A DNA stretch of 64,000 bases from Halomonas elongata (GTDB lineage: Bacteria; Pseudomonadota; Gammaproteobacteria; Pseudomonadales; Halomonadaceae). The translations under genes were made by a program, and so were the position numbers. The stretch covers positions 44,658 through 108,657 of the forward strand of contig NZ_JAJQTQ010000015.1 of NCBI RefSeq assembly GCF_029081005.1, written 5' to 3'. The notes beneath the pieces are model-generated. The model worked only from the letters and a program-made list of their open reading frames with translations. It had not been told where the DNA came from and made no database searches. Below, piece after piece: positions 57,394 to 64,000 of the stretch; position 1 is the stretch's first letter, and each line of letters begins with the position of its first letter.

Positions 57394-58701
57394 TCAACGA
57401 GATGTCGAGTCGAAGTGGCGTCGCAGCGTCGACCACACATCCACGTAGTCGCGTTGGCGGAAGTCGGCGGCCAGCGCGGCCTCGGTGGGGTGGAAGACGT
57501 AACGGCTCTCGAACATGAACGCCAAGGTGTTCCCGAGGTATTGCGGTGTCAATTCTGCCGTCGAGGCCTTCTCGAAGGTGTCGGCATCCGGGCCATGGGG
57601 CGACATGCAGTTGTGCAGGCTGGCGCCACCGGGCCGGAAGCCTTCGGCCTTGGCGTCGTAGGTGCCATGGATCAGCCCCATGAATTCGCTCATCAGGTTG
57701 CGGTGGAACCAGGGTGGCCGGAAGGTATGCTCGGCGACCATCCAGCGTGGCGGGAAGATGACGAAATCGATATTGGCCATCCCCGGGGTGTCCGATGGCG
57801 AGGTCAGCACCGTGAAGATCGAGGGGTCGGGGTGGTCGAAGCTCACCGTGTTGATGGTATTGAAACACGACAGGTCGTACTTGCAGGGCGCGTAGTTGCC
57901 GTGCCAGGCCACCACGTCCAGGGGGGAGTGATCCAGGCGGGTGACCCAGAAGCGACCGGAAAACTTGGCGACCAGCTCGATGTCGCCCTCGATATCCTCA
58001 TAGGCGGCCACGGGGCTTTCGAAGTCCCGCGGGTTGGCCAGGCCGTTGGCGCCGATGGGGCCCAGGCCCGGAAGTTCCAGGGGCATGCCGTAGTTCTCGC
58101 AGATATAGCCGCGAGCGGCGTCGCTGCCGTCGGCGAGGCGGACCTGGAACTTGATGCCACGGGGAATCACGGCGATCTCGCCGCCGGTGACGTCGAGTTC
58201 GCCCATCTCGGTCCGCAGCCGCAGGCCGCCATGCTGCGGGACGATCAGGAGTTCGCCGTCGGCGTCGTAGAAGAAGCGCTCGGTCATGTCGCGGTTGAAG
58301 GCGTAGACATGCACGCCACAGCCGGTCTGGGCATCGGCGTTGCCGTTGACGGCCACGCTCAGCAGCCCATCGATGAAGTCGGTGGGGGCCTCGGGCAGCG
58401 GGGCGGGGTCCCAGCGCATCTGATTGGGGTCGGCGGCGGGGTCGTCCAGCGGTGAGGTCGCCACCTTCTCCACGTTCAAGGGCTCGTAGGCACTCTGTAC
58501 CACCGAGGGGCGGATGCGATATAGCCAACTGCGCAGATTGTGAGAGCGCGGTGCGGTGAACGCCGAGCCGGAGAGCTGCTCGGCATAGAGGCCGTAGGGG
58601 CAGCGCTGTGGTGAGTTCTGCCCTTCGGGCAGCGCGCCCGGGAGGGCCTCGGTGGCGAAGTGATTGCGAAAGCCACGCTGATAGTCGAGCGATGTTGTCA
58701 T
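57394..58701 (-). CDS. hmgA: Homogentisate 1,2-dioxygenase
   Basis: HmgA opens the homogentisate ring using iron and oxygen. The 435-aa protein starts [20 protein letters not shown] and has the conserved [51 protein letters not shown] and [15 protein letters not shown], which supply iron ligands. It is divergent from the MarR gene, with two matching operators between. fahA and maiA follow on the same strand. Confidence 0.96.
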   Translation of the reverse strand: MTTSLDYQRGFRNHFATEALPGALPEGQNSPQRCPYGLYAEQLSGSAFTAPRSHNLRSWLYRIRPSVVQSAYEPLNVEKVATSPLDDPAADPNQMRWDPAPLPEAPTDFIDGLLSVAVNGNADAQTGCGVHVYAFNRDMTERFFYDADGELLIVPQHGGLRLRTEMGELDVTGGEIAVIPRGIKFQVRLADGSDAARGYICENYGMPLELPGLGPIGANGLANPRDFESPVAAYEDIEGDIELVAKFSGRFWVTRLDHSPLDVVAWHGNYAPCKYDLSCFNTINTVSFDHPDPSIFTVLTSPSDTPGMANIDFVIFPPRWMVAEHTFRPPWFHRNLMSEFMGLIHGTYDAKAEGFRPGGASLHNCMSPHGPDADTFEKASTAELTPQYLGNTLAFMFESRYVFHPTEAALAADFRQRDYVDVWSTLRRHFDSTSR

Positions 58702-58720
58702 TCTGGGCGACCTCTCGGCA

Positions 58721-58742
58721 TATGGTTTCAAATGAAACTATA
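58721..58742. promoter_or_regulatory. Candidate MarR operator 1
   Basis: A near-perfect dyad with core ATGGTTTCAAATGAAACTAT. It covers the predicted transcription start of hmgA and lies close to the hmgA start codon. Its 20-bp core matches operator 2 at 17 positions. Confidence 0.7.
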
Positions 58743-58748
58743 TAGTGA

Positions 58749-58777
58749 ATGCTAGCCCTGTATGGTTTCATGTGCAA
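58749..58777 (-). promoter_or_regulatory. Predicted hmgA promoter
   Basis: Minus-strand TTGCAC (plus 58772-58777) and TAGCAT (plus 58749-58754), 17-bp spacer. Operator 2 covers its -35 and spacer, so a repressor bound there would block RNA polymerase. Confidence 0.6.
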
Positions 58778-58782
58778 CTATT
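58761..58782. promoter_or_regulatory. Candidate MarR operator 2
   Basis: Core ATGGTTTCATGTGCAACTAT, starting exactly 40 bp from operator 1, i.e. on the same face of the helix. It overlaps the -35 of hmgA. Confidence 0.65.
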
Positions 58783-58831
58783 CAGCACGCGCTATCCGAA
58801 CATCTGCCTGAACAACGCGCCCGGGTGACTC

Positions 58832-59290
58832 ATGACTGCCGAAACGCCGCCGACGGATTTCGATCTCGACCACTTCCTGCCCTATCGGCTGGACCGCCTG
58901 GCGGATCGCGTCAGCGAGGCCCTGGCCCACCTCTATGAAGCCCATTACGACCTGAATGTGGCGCAATGGCGGGTGTTGGCCTGGTTGCATCACCGGCACG
59001 AGCTGACCGCCAAGCAGATCTGTGCGTCGACCCGCATGGACAAGGCTCGGGTGTCACGGGCCGTTCAGGTGCTCGAAGGGCGTGATCTGATCGTTCGCCG
59101 CCCGTCGCCTCGGGATCAGCGCTTGCACGAACTGCGACTGACCGAGGCCGGACAGGCACTGATGGTCGAGCTGGTCCCGCAGGTCAGGGCGTGGGAAGCG
59201 GAGCTGGTGGCGCCGTTGACGACGGACGAATACCGCCGGCTGCTCGACATGATGGGAAGGCTCGAGCGACGGCTTCAGGAGGGCGAGTAG
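58832..59290 (+). CDS. MarR family regulator, likely of the homogentisate genes
   Basis: The 152-aa protein has the MarR winged helix (LNVAQWRVLAWLHHRHELTA, ICASTRMDKARVSRAVQVLE) and the wing with SPRDQRLHELRLTEAG. Divergent orientation and the two dyads suggest it represses hmgA-fahA-maiA and itself, released by an aromatic intermediate. This role is inferred; in Pseudomonas the equivalent regulator is of the IclR type. Confidence 0.87.
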   Translation: MTAETPPTDFDLDHFLPYRLDRLADRVSEALAHLYEAHYDLNVAQWRVLAWLHHRHELTAKQICASTRMDKARVSRAVQVLEGRDLIVRRPSPRDQRLHELRLTEAGQALMVELVPQVRAWEAELVAPLTTDEYRRLLDMMGRLERRLQEGE

Positions 59291-59312
59291 CCGGCGCTCC
59301 GAGAGAGGGCGG

Positions 59313-60149
59313 TCAGGCCGGCACTTCGTCCGGGGCGGGCACGCGGCCGCCGAGTCGGGCGGTGATGTCGCTGGCGGCGTCGCGGACCAGCTCGCCGAGT
59401 TCCAGCAACCGGGGCTCGGGAATGCGGGCGACCGGGCCGGAAACGGAGATGGCGGCCAGCGGGGTGCCGTGCTCGTCATGGATGCAGGCGGCCACGCAGT
59501 GCAGGCCGACGGCATGCTCCTCGCGATCGCAGGCATAGCCTCGCTCGCGGATTTCGGCCATGCTCTCGCGCAGGGCGACCGGGTCGTGCAGGGTGTTGTT
59601 GGTGACCCGTGCCAGCCCGCGTTCGTCGAGAATGCGCTCGAACTCGTCGTCCGGCAGCCAGGCCATCAACGCCTTGCCGACACCGGAGGCGTGCAGGGGC
59701 GCGCGGGACCCGAGTCGCGTGATCATGCGCATCATCTGCGGTGACTCGCTCTGGGCGAGAAAGACCGCCGTGCTGCCATCACGTACACCGAGGTTGGCGG
59801 TTTCGCCGGTCTGGGTGGTCAGTCGGCGGAGGAAGGGCCGGCTGGTGCCGACGAAGTCCCTTGCCTCGAGGAAGCTGTTGCCGATGCGGAAGGTCTTGAC
59901 GTCGATCTTCCATACCCCGAGCTCGTTGTCCTGAGTGACATAGCCCTGGCTCTGGAGAGCCTGCAGCAGCCGGTGGGTCGTCGAGGGGGCGAGTTCCGAC
60001 TGCTCGGCGATCTCGGACAGGGCCAGGCCGCCGGGGCTGCCTGCCAGACGTTCGAGCAGACTGAGCCCGCGCACCAGCGACTGGCTATGCCCGCCGCTGC
60101 TCTTGCCGGTTGCCGGCCGTCCCGCTGTTCTACGCCTGCCTTCGCTCAC
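59313..60149 (-). CDS. IclR family transcriptional regulator
   Basis: The 278-aa protein has the N-terminal IclR helix-turn-helix (SLLERLAGSPGGLALSEIAE, SELAPSTTHRLLQALQSQGY) and effector domain with SGVGKALMAWLPDDEF and EEHAVGLHCVAACIHDEHG, closest in style to IclR/BhcR glyoxylate regulators. It is convergent with the MarR gene. A link to aromatic or glyoxylate metabolism is possible; target genes are not evident nearby. Confidence 0.87.
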   Translation of the reverse strand: MSEGRRRTAGRPATGKSSGGHSQSLVRGLSLLERLAGSPGGLALSEIAEQSELAPSTTHRLLQALQSQGYVTQDNELGVWKIDVKTFRIGNSFLEARDFVGTSRPFLRRLTTQTGETANLGVRDGSTAVFLAQSESPQMMRMITRLGSRAPLHASGVGKALMAWLPDDEFERILDERGLARVTNNTLHDPVALRESMAEIRERGYACDREEHAVGLHCVAACIHDEHGTPLAAISVSGPVARIPEPRLLELGELVRDAASDITARLGGRVPAPDEVPA

Positions 60150-60178
60150 CTCTCGTCTCCCGCGTCACTGCTGTTGTT

Positions 60179-60327
60179 GAGGGAAACACTACTTAAATGC
60201 CTGCGCATGCAAATCGCTTTGTTGCACGGTGCTCGAAAGCTCGCCTAACCCCTCGTTATGTCTCGCTTTCTGTGCTCCGCGCGCCTTGCGCTTCACTATG
60301 CTCGGCTATTTATTCAGCGTTTCCTGA
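60179..60327. mobile_element. ~147-bp MITE-like repeat, copy 2
   Basis: Diverged relative of copy 1: left end GGGAAACACTACTTAAATG, right end TATTTATTCAGCGTTTCCTG, same length, TGAG on both flanks. It lies in the gap between iclR and the response-regulator gene; 60328-60469 after it holds only the regulator's upstream region. Confidence 0.6.
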
Positions 60328-60469
60328 GTCGTCAGCATACCGTGTCGTTGTCGTTCTGTCTTGCTTTCGGAAATGGTTTCCAGACTCATCTTTGGTGGTA
60401 GACGCACTCGCCAGGCCTTTCGGTTGACGTATCATCGAGCGTTCGCGTCGTTATCGGGGGAGAGTGGCG

Positions 60470-61837
60470 ATGCCAGAACAAGATCAAGAACATCGAGAGG
60501 ACGAGCTGACCGGGTTGCTGGCACGGGCCGCCGTGCTGGTGATCGACGACGAGCCGGGCATGCGCAACTTCCTGGTGAAGACGCTGCGTCTGTATTGCCG
60601 CGAGGTCGTCGAGGCCGAGGATGTCGACCAGGCCGAGGCCCGGATGCACCAGGCGAGCTTCGATGTGGTGCTGCTCGACAACGTCATGCCCGGGCGCAAC
60701 GGTATCGAGTGGCTTGCCGAGCGGCACCGTCAGGGTGCCATCGCCGACACCATCGTGGTCACGGCCTATGCCGACCTGGATACCGCCATCGAGGCAATGC
60801 GTGCCGGTGCCCGTGACTTCATCCTCAAGCCGGTGCGTTCTAATCAGGTGTTGAATGCCGTGCGTCGCTGCATCGAGCTGGGCCAGCTCAAGCGGGAGAA
60901 CACCTTGCTGCGCCACGAGTTGCAGAGCACGGATATCTGGCGGCGGCGTCGCAGCGAGCTCATCGGCGATTCCGAGGAAATCGAGGAGGTGCGCCGAACC
61001 CTGGGACGAGTGGTCAACATGCCGACGCCGATCCTGGTCTGCGGCGAGTCCGGCACCGGCAAGGAGGTGGCCGCGCGACACCTGCATGCTGCCTCGGAAC
61101 GTGCGTCGTATCCCTTCGTGGCGGTGAACTGCGCGGCGATCCCCGCCGATATGCTGGAGATCGAGCTGTTCGGCCATACGCGCAACGCCTTCGCCGGTGT
61201 CGAGGGGCATCGCGAGGGCCTGCTGGTTTCTGCCCAAGGCGGCACGGTCTTTCTCGACGAGATCGGGGAGCTATCGGCCGCCGCGCAGCTGGCGCTGACG
61301 CGGGTGCTTGAGGATCGCACCGTGCGGCCGGTGGGAGGCGAGCAGGAGGTGCCGCTGGACCTGCGCTTCGTGTGTGCGACTTCCAAGGATCTGGCCCGTG
61401 AGGTCGCCGCGGGACGCTTCCGGGAAGACCTCTACTTTCGGGTCAATGTCATCGAGATCAAGATGCCGCCGTTGCGGCGCCGTGGCGCGGATACCCTGGC
61501 GCTGGCCGAGCTTTTCATGTCCGAGATCGCCCGTCATCTGGGGTTGGCGCGGCTGGAAATCGATACTACCACCCGGGCGGCCATCCTGCGTCATCGCTGG
61601 CCGGGCAATATCCGCGAACTACTGAACTTCATCGAGCGCTCGCTGATCTTCGGTCATTTTCCGCTCGAGACGCTGGCGCCATTGCCCGAGACCGAGATCG
61701 AGACGCTGGAGGTCGTCGAACGGCGCCAGATTCTCGATGCCCTGGAGGCGACCCATGGCAACCGCGCCGAGGCCGCCCGGCGGCTGGGGGTGTCGCGCAA
61801 GACCGTGGATCGCAAGTGTGCCGCCTGGGGCCTCTGA
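60470..61837 (+). CDS. NtrC-type response regulator with altered GAFTGA motif
   Basis: The 455-aa protein has a receiver domain (IDD near 26, phospho-acceptor D70 in VVLLDNVMPG, K120), an AAA+ domain with Walker A GESGTGKE (192-199) and Walker B GGTVFLDE (257-264), and a C-terminal Fis helix-turn-helix (~425-452). The sigma-54 contact motif GAFTGA is NAFAGV (239-244), so it probably does not activate sigma-54 in the standard way. The ATG at 60470 has a GGGGAG site. It is 1 bp from its partner kinase. Confidence 0.9.
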   Translation: MPEQDQEHREDELTGLLARAAVLVIDDEPGMRNFLVKTLRLYCREVVEAEDVDQAEARMHQASFDVVLLDNVMPGRNGIEWLAERHRQGAIADTIVVTAYADLDTAIEAMRAGARDFILKPVRSNQVLNAVRRCIELGQLKRENTLLRHELQSTDIWRRRRSELIGDSEEIEEVRRTLGRVVNMPTPILVCGESGTGKEVAARHLHAASERASYPFVAVNCAAIPADMLEIELFGHTRNAFAGVEGHREGLLVSAQGGTVFLDEIGELSAAAQLALTRVLEDRTVRPVGGEQEVPLDLRFVCATSKDLAREVAAGRFREDLYFRVNVIEIKMPPLRRRGADTLALAELFMSEIARHLGLARLEIDTTTRAAILRHRWPGNIRELLNFIERSLIFGHFPLETLAPLPETEIETLEVVERRQILDALEATHGNRAEAARRLGVSRKTVDRKCAAWGL

Positions 61838-61838
61838 C

Positions 61839-63842
61839 ATGAAGCGTGTGATGCCGTCCTGGGCGCGGTCGGTGCGGGTGCGCCTGCTGGTCATCGCTCT
61901 GCTGCCGATGCTGGTGCTGTTGCCGCTGCTGCTGGGCATGGCCGTGTTGCGCTGGTCCGGCAAGGTGGATGACCTGCTGACGGTGAAGGTCAATGGTGAC
62001 CTGACCATTGCCCACCAGTACATGGCACGCCTCCGCGAGGATTCGGGGGACCGCATCGAGGCGCTGGGCGCGTCCGTTGCCTTTGCCGAGGGCATGGCGC
62101 AATCCGGCGCGGCGTCGGATTTCCTCGAGCGCCGCCGCCGCGCGCTCGGGCTCGACTTCCTGTACGTGGTCACGCGTCGCGGGCGCATCATTTCATCCGA
62201 TACGCCTTCCATGTCGGGTTATGCGGCTCGTGACTGGCCGGTGGTGCGGGCGGCGCTTGAGGGTACCACGCGCAGCGCGGTCGATGTCTTCAACCATGAG
62301 CAACTGACGGGGCTGTCGCCATCCCTGGCCGAGCGGGCGAGGGTGCCGATCGTCCCGACCCGGGCGGCGGTGCCTACCTCCCGTCGCGTGGTAAAGAACG
62401 GCATGATGCTGCACGCGGCGGCGCCGGTCAGGCTGCCGAGCGGTCAACGTGCGGCCCTGGTCGGCGGGCGCCTGCTCAACCGCAATCTCGACTTTATCGA
62501 TACCATCAACGACCTGGTCTATCGCGATCGCAGCCTGCCCGAGGGCAGTCAGGGCACGGCCACCCTGTTTCTCGATGATGTCCGGGTGTCGACCAATGTG
62601 CGCCTGTTCGAGGGCGAGCGCGCGCTGGGCACTCGGGTCTCGGCCGAGGTCCGGTCGCAGGTGCTGGAGCGAGGCGAGGTCTGGCTCGATCGCGCCTTCG
62701 TGGTCAACGACTGGTACATCTCCGCCTACGAGCCCATCGTCGACAGTCGCGGCGAGCGGGTCGGCATGCTCTATGTCGGTTTCCTCGAGGCGCCGTTTCG
62801 CGAGGCGCGGATCACCAGCATCATTCTCATCGCGGTGATCTTCCTGGCGATCACCGCCATTTCGGTGCCGATCTTCCTGCGTTGGGCACGGCGCATCTTT
62901 CGGCCGCTGGAGCGCATGAACGAGACGATCGGGCGCGTCGAGGCGGGAGACCTCGGGGCACGCATCGGGTCGGGCGGCGGTCGTGGCGAGATCAGCCGGG
63001 TGGCCCGCCACCTCGATGACCTGCTCGACCAGGTCCAGGAGCGGGATCGTCGCCTGCGTGGCTGGGCGAGTGAACTGAACGCCAAGGTCGAGGAGCGCAC
63101 CCGTGATCTCCAGGAGGCCAATCGACGCCTGGAACGCACCACCGAGCAGCTGGTGATGTCGGAGAAACTTGCCGCGGTCGGCGAAATTACCGCCGGCGTC
63201 GCCCACGAGATCAACAACCCCGTGGCGGTCATCCAGGGCAATCTGGATGTCGCCCGCCAGACGCTTGGCGCGCGGGCCGATGAGGTCACCACCGAGTTCG
63301 ACCTGATCGACGATCAGGTGCACCGCATTTCGGCGATTATCGCCAAGCTGTTGCAGTTCGCCCGTCCCGGCGAGTTTTCGGGCTCGGCCAATCGCCTGAT
63401 TCCCGCCGAAGTGATCGATGACTGCCTGGTACTGACTCGCCACCTGTCGAGCAAGGCCGAAATCACCGTCGAACGGGATGACCGCAGCACGGCGGCCATC
63501 CTGGTGGAGCGAACCGAGCTGCAGCAGGTCATCATCAACCTGGTGGTGAACGCCATTCATGCCATGCCCGAGGGCGGGACCCTGTCCCTGGAGACTGAGG
63601 ATCGCGTCGTCGAGGGGGTGCCGGGGGTCGCGATCATCGTCATGGATACCGGGCGCGGGATGGCGCCCGAGGTGCTCAAGCGGATCTTCGATCCCTTCTT
63701 CACCACCAAGCGCTCCCAGGGCACGGGGCTCGGGCTCTCGATCAGTCAGACGCTCATGGCCCGCGCCGGGGGCTGGATCGATGCGGTGAGCGAGCAGGGT
63801 GCCGGAAGTCGATTTGCCGTCTGGGTGCCGTCTTGCCCCTAA
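61839..63842 (+). CDS. Membrane sensor histidine kinase with Cache-type sensor
   Basis: The 667-aa protein has an N-terminal membrane helix (LLVIALLPMLVLLPLLLGM), a large periplasmic sensor domain (~45-320, dCache-like), a second membrane helix (ITSIILIAVIFLAITAISVP), HAMP, a coiled coil, the HisKA H-box GVAHEINNPVAVIQGNL (H456) and a HATPase with NLVVNAIHAMPEGG and GTGLGLSISQ. It pairs with the NtrC-like regulator. Its TAA stop is formed at the edge of a dispersed repeat. Confidence 0.93.
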   Translation: MKRVMPSWARSVRVRLLVIALLPMLVLLPLLLGMAVLRWSGKVDDLLTVKVNGDLTIAHQYMARLREDSGDRIEALGASVAFAEGMAQSGAASDFLERRRRALGLDFLYVVTRRGRIISSDTPSMSGYAARDWPVVRAALEGTTRSAVDVFNHEQLTGLSPSLAERARVPIVPTRAAVPTSRRVVKNGMMLHAAAPVRLPSGQRAALVGGRLLNRNLDFIDTINDLVYRDRSLPEGSQGTATLFLDDVRVSTNVRLFEGERALGTRVSAEVRSQVLERGEVWLDRAFVVNDWYISAYEPIVDSRGERVGMLYVGFLEAPFREARITSIILIAVIFLAITAISVPIFLRWARRIFRPLERMNETIGRVEAGDLGARIGSGGGRGEISRVARHLDDLLDQVQERDRRLRGWASELNAKVEERTRDLQEANRRLERTTEQLVMSEKLAAVGEITAGVAHEINNPVAVIQGNLDVARQTLGARADEVTTEFDLIDDQVHRISAIIAKLLQFARPGEFSGSANRLIPAEVIDDCLVLTRHLSSKAEITVERDDRSTAAILVERTELQQVIINLVVNAIHAMPEGGTLSLETEDRVVEGVPGVAIIVMDTGRGMAPEVLKRIFDPFFTTKRSQGTGLGLSISQTLMARAGGWIDAVSEQGAGSRFAVWVPSCP

Positions 63843-64000
63843 GAAAACACTGCACAAATGCCTGCGCGGGCAAATCGCTGCGCTATAGCCGCCATCCATG
63901 GCGGCTACCCTGCGGGCCCGTCGAAAGACGGTTCAAATTCGCTCCCGGCGAATTTGTGCGCGGTGCTCGGAATCCTCACCTATACCCCATAGGCTCCGGT
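63840..64000. mobile_element. MITE-like repeat, copy 3, with nested repeat (continues past window)
   Basis: The left end AAGAAAACACTGCACAAATG matches copy 1 through CAAATCGCTGCG, then about 70 bp of foreign DNA interrupts it, and the match resumes with GCGCGGTGCTCGGAATCCTC. The interrupting segment is a copy of repeat R3. The right end is beyond the window. Confidence 0.6.
63886..63943. repeat. Dispersed repeat R3, copy 2 (inside MITE copy 3)
   Basis: 58 bp starting TAGCCGCCATCC and ending AATTCGCT, 46 of 58 matches to 35718-35775. Its first 22 bp, TAGCCGCCAT-CC-ATGGCGGCTA, form a perfect dyad. Confidence 0.6.

Overview
The window comes from the replication-origin region of a high-GC gammaproteobacterium, most likely a Halomonas-type member of the Halomonadaceae. 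This is inferred from gene content and style; no database search was possible. It opens with the classic block yidC-rnpA-rpmH on the minus strand and dnaA-dnaN-recF-gyrB on the plus strand. A DnaA-box-rich, AT-rich gap between rpmH and dnaA is the probable oriC. Seven perfect 16-bp parS palindromes lie between 5.4 and 13.5 kb. Two are inside recF, and one forms the stem of the terminator after glyS.

From 9 to 31 kb the genes mostly serve the outer membrane. gmhB, hldD, waaF, an O-antigen-ligase-like protein, an OpgB-like phosphoglycerol transferase, several core glycosyltransferases, a YrbL-like protein, kdkA, a family 9 glycosyltransferase, hldE and waaA together build the lipid A-Kdo-heptose core. 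The middle of this cluster (about 21.6-25.8 kb) is AT-richer, switches strand repeatedly and looks like a variable core module. Between gmhB and glyS lies an accessory stretch with a TnpB-only insertion element, a LysR regulator with a divergent oxidoreductase, and a 132-bp inverted-repeat relic.

From 31 to 51 kb there is ordinary housekeeping: rpiA, ilvA, the fau-6S RNA-zapA locus, ygfB-pepP-ubiH-ubiI, prc-envC-gpmI, a rhodanese protein, secB, rsmE, a CvfB-like protein, gshB, yqgE, ruvX and pyrB. Two small genes that are easily missed were found here and just beyond: a 31-aa membrane peptide at 33.6 kb and a DUF1127 protein at 52.6 kb.

From 51 to 64 kb the content is more accessory: a MocR regulator facing DUF1127 and phzF across a repeated GTACAG operator, a Bcr/CflA exporter, the tyrosine/homogentisate degradation genes hmgA-fahA-maiA with a divergent MarR regulator and two matching operators, an IclR regulator, and a two-component pair whose NtrC-like regulator has lost the GAFTGA motif. 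This part is peppered with dispersed repeats. They include a ~147-bp miniature inverted-repeat element in three copies (one carrying a nested second repeat) and a multi-hairpin element with GGA-containing loops that separates hmgA from fahA.
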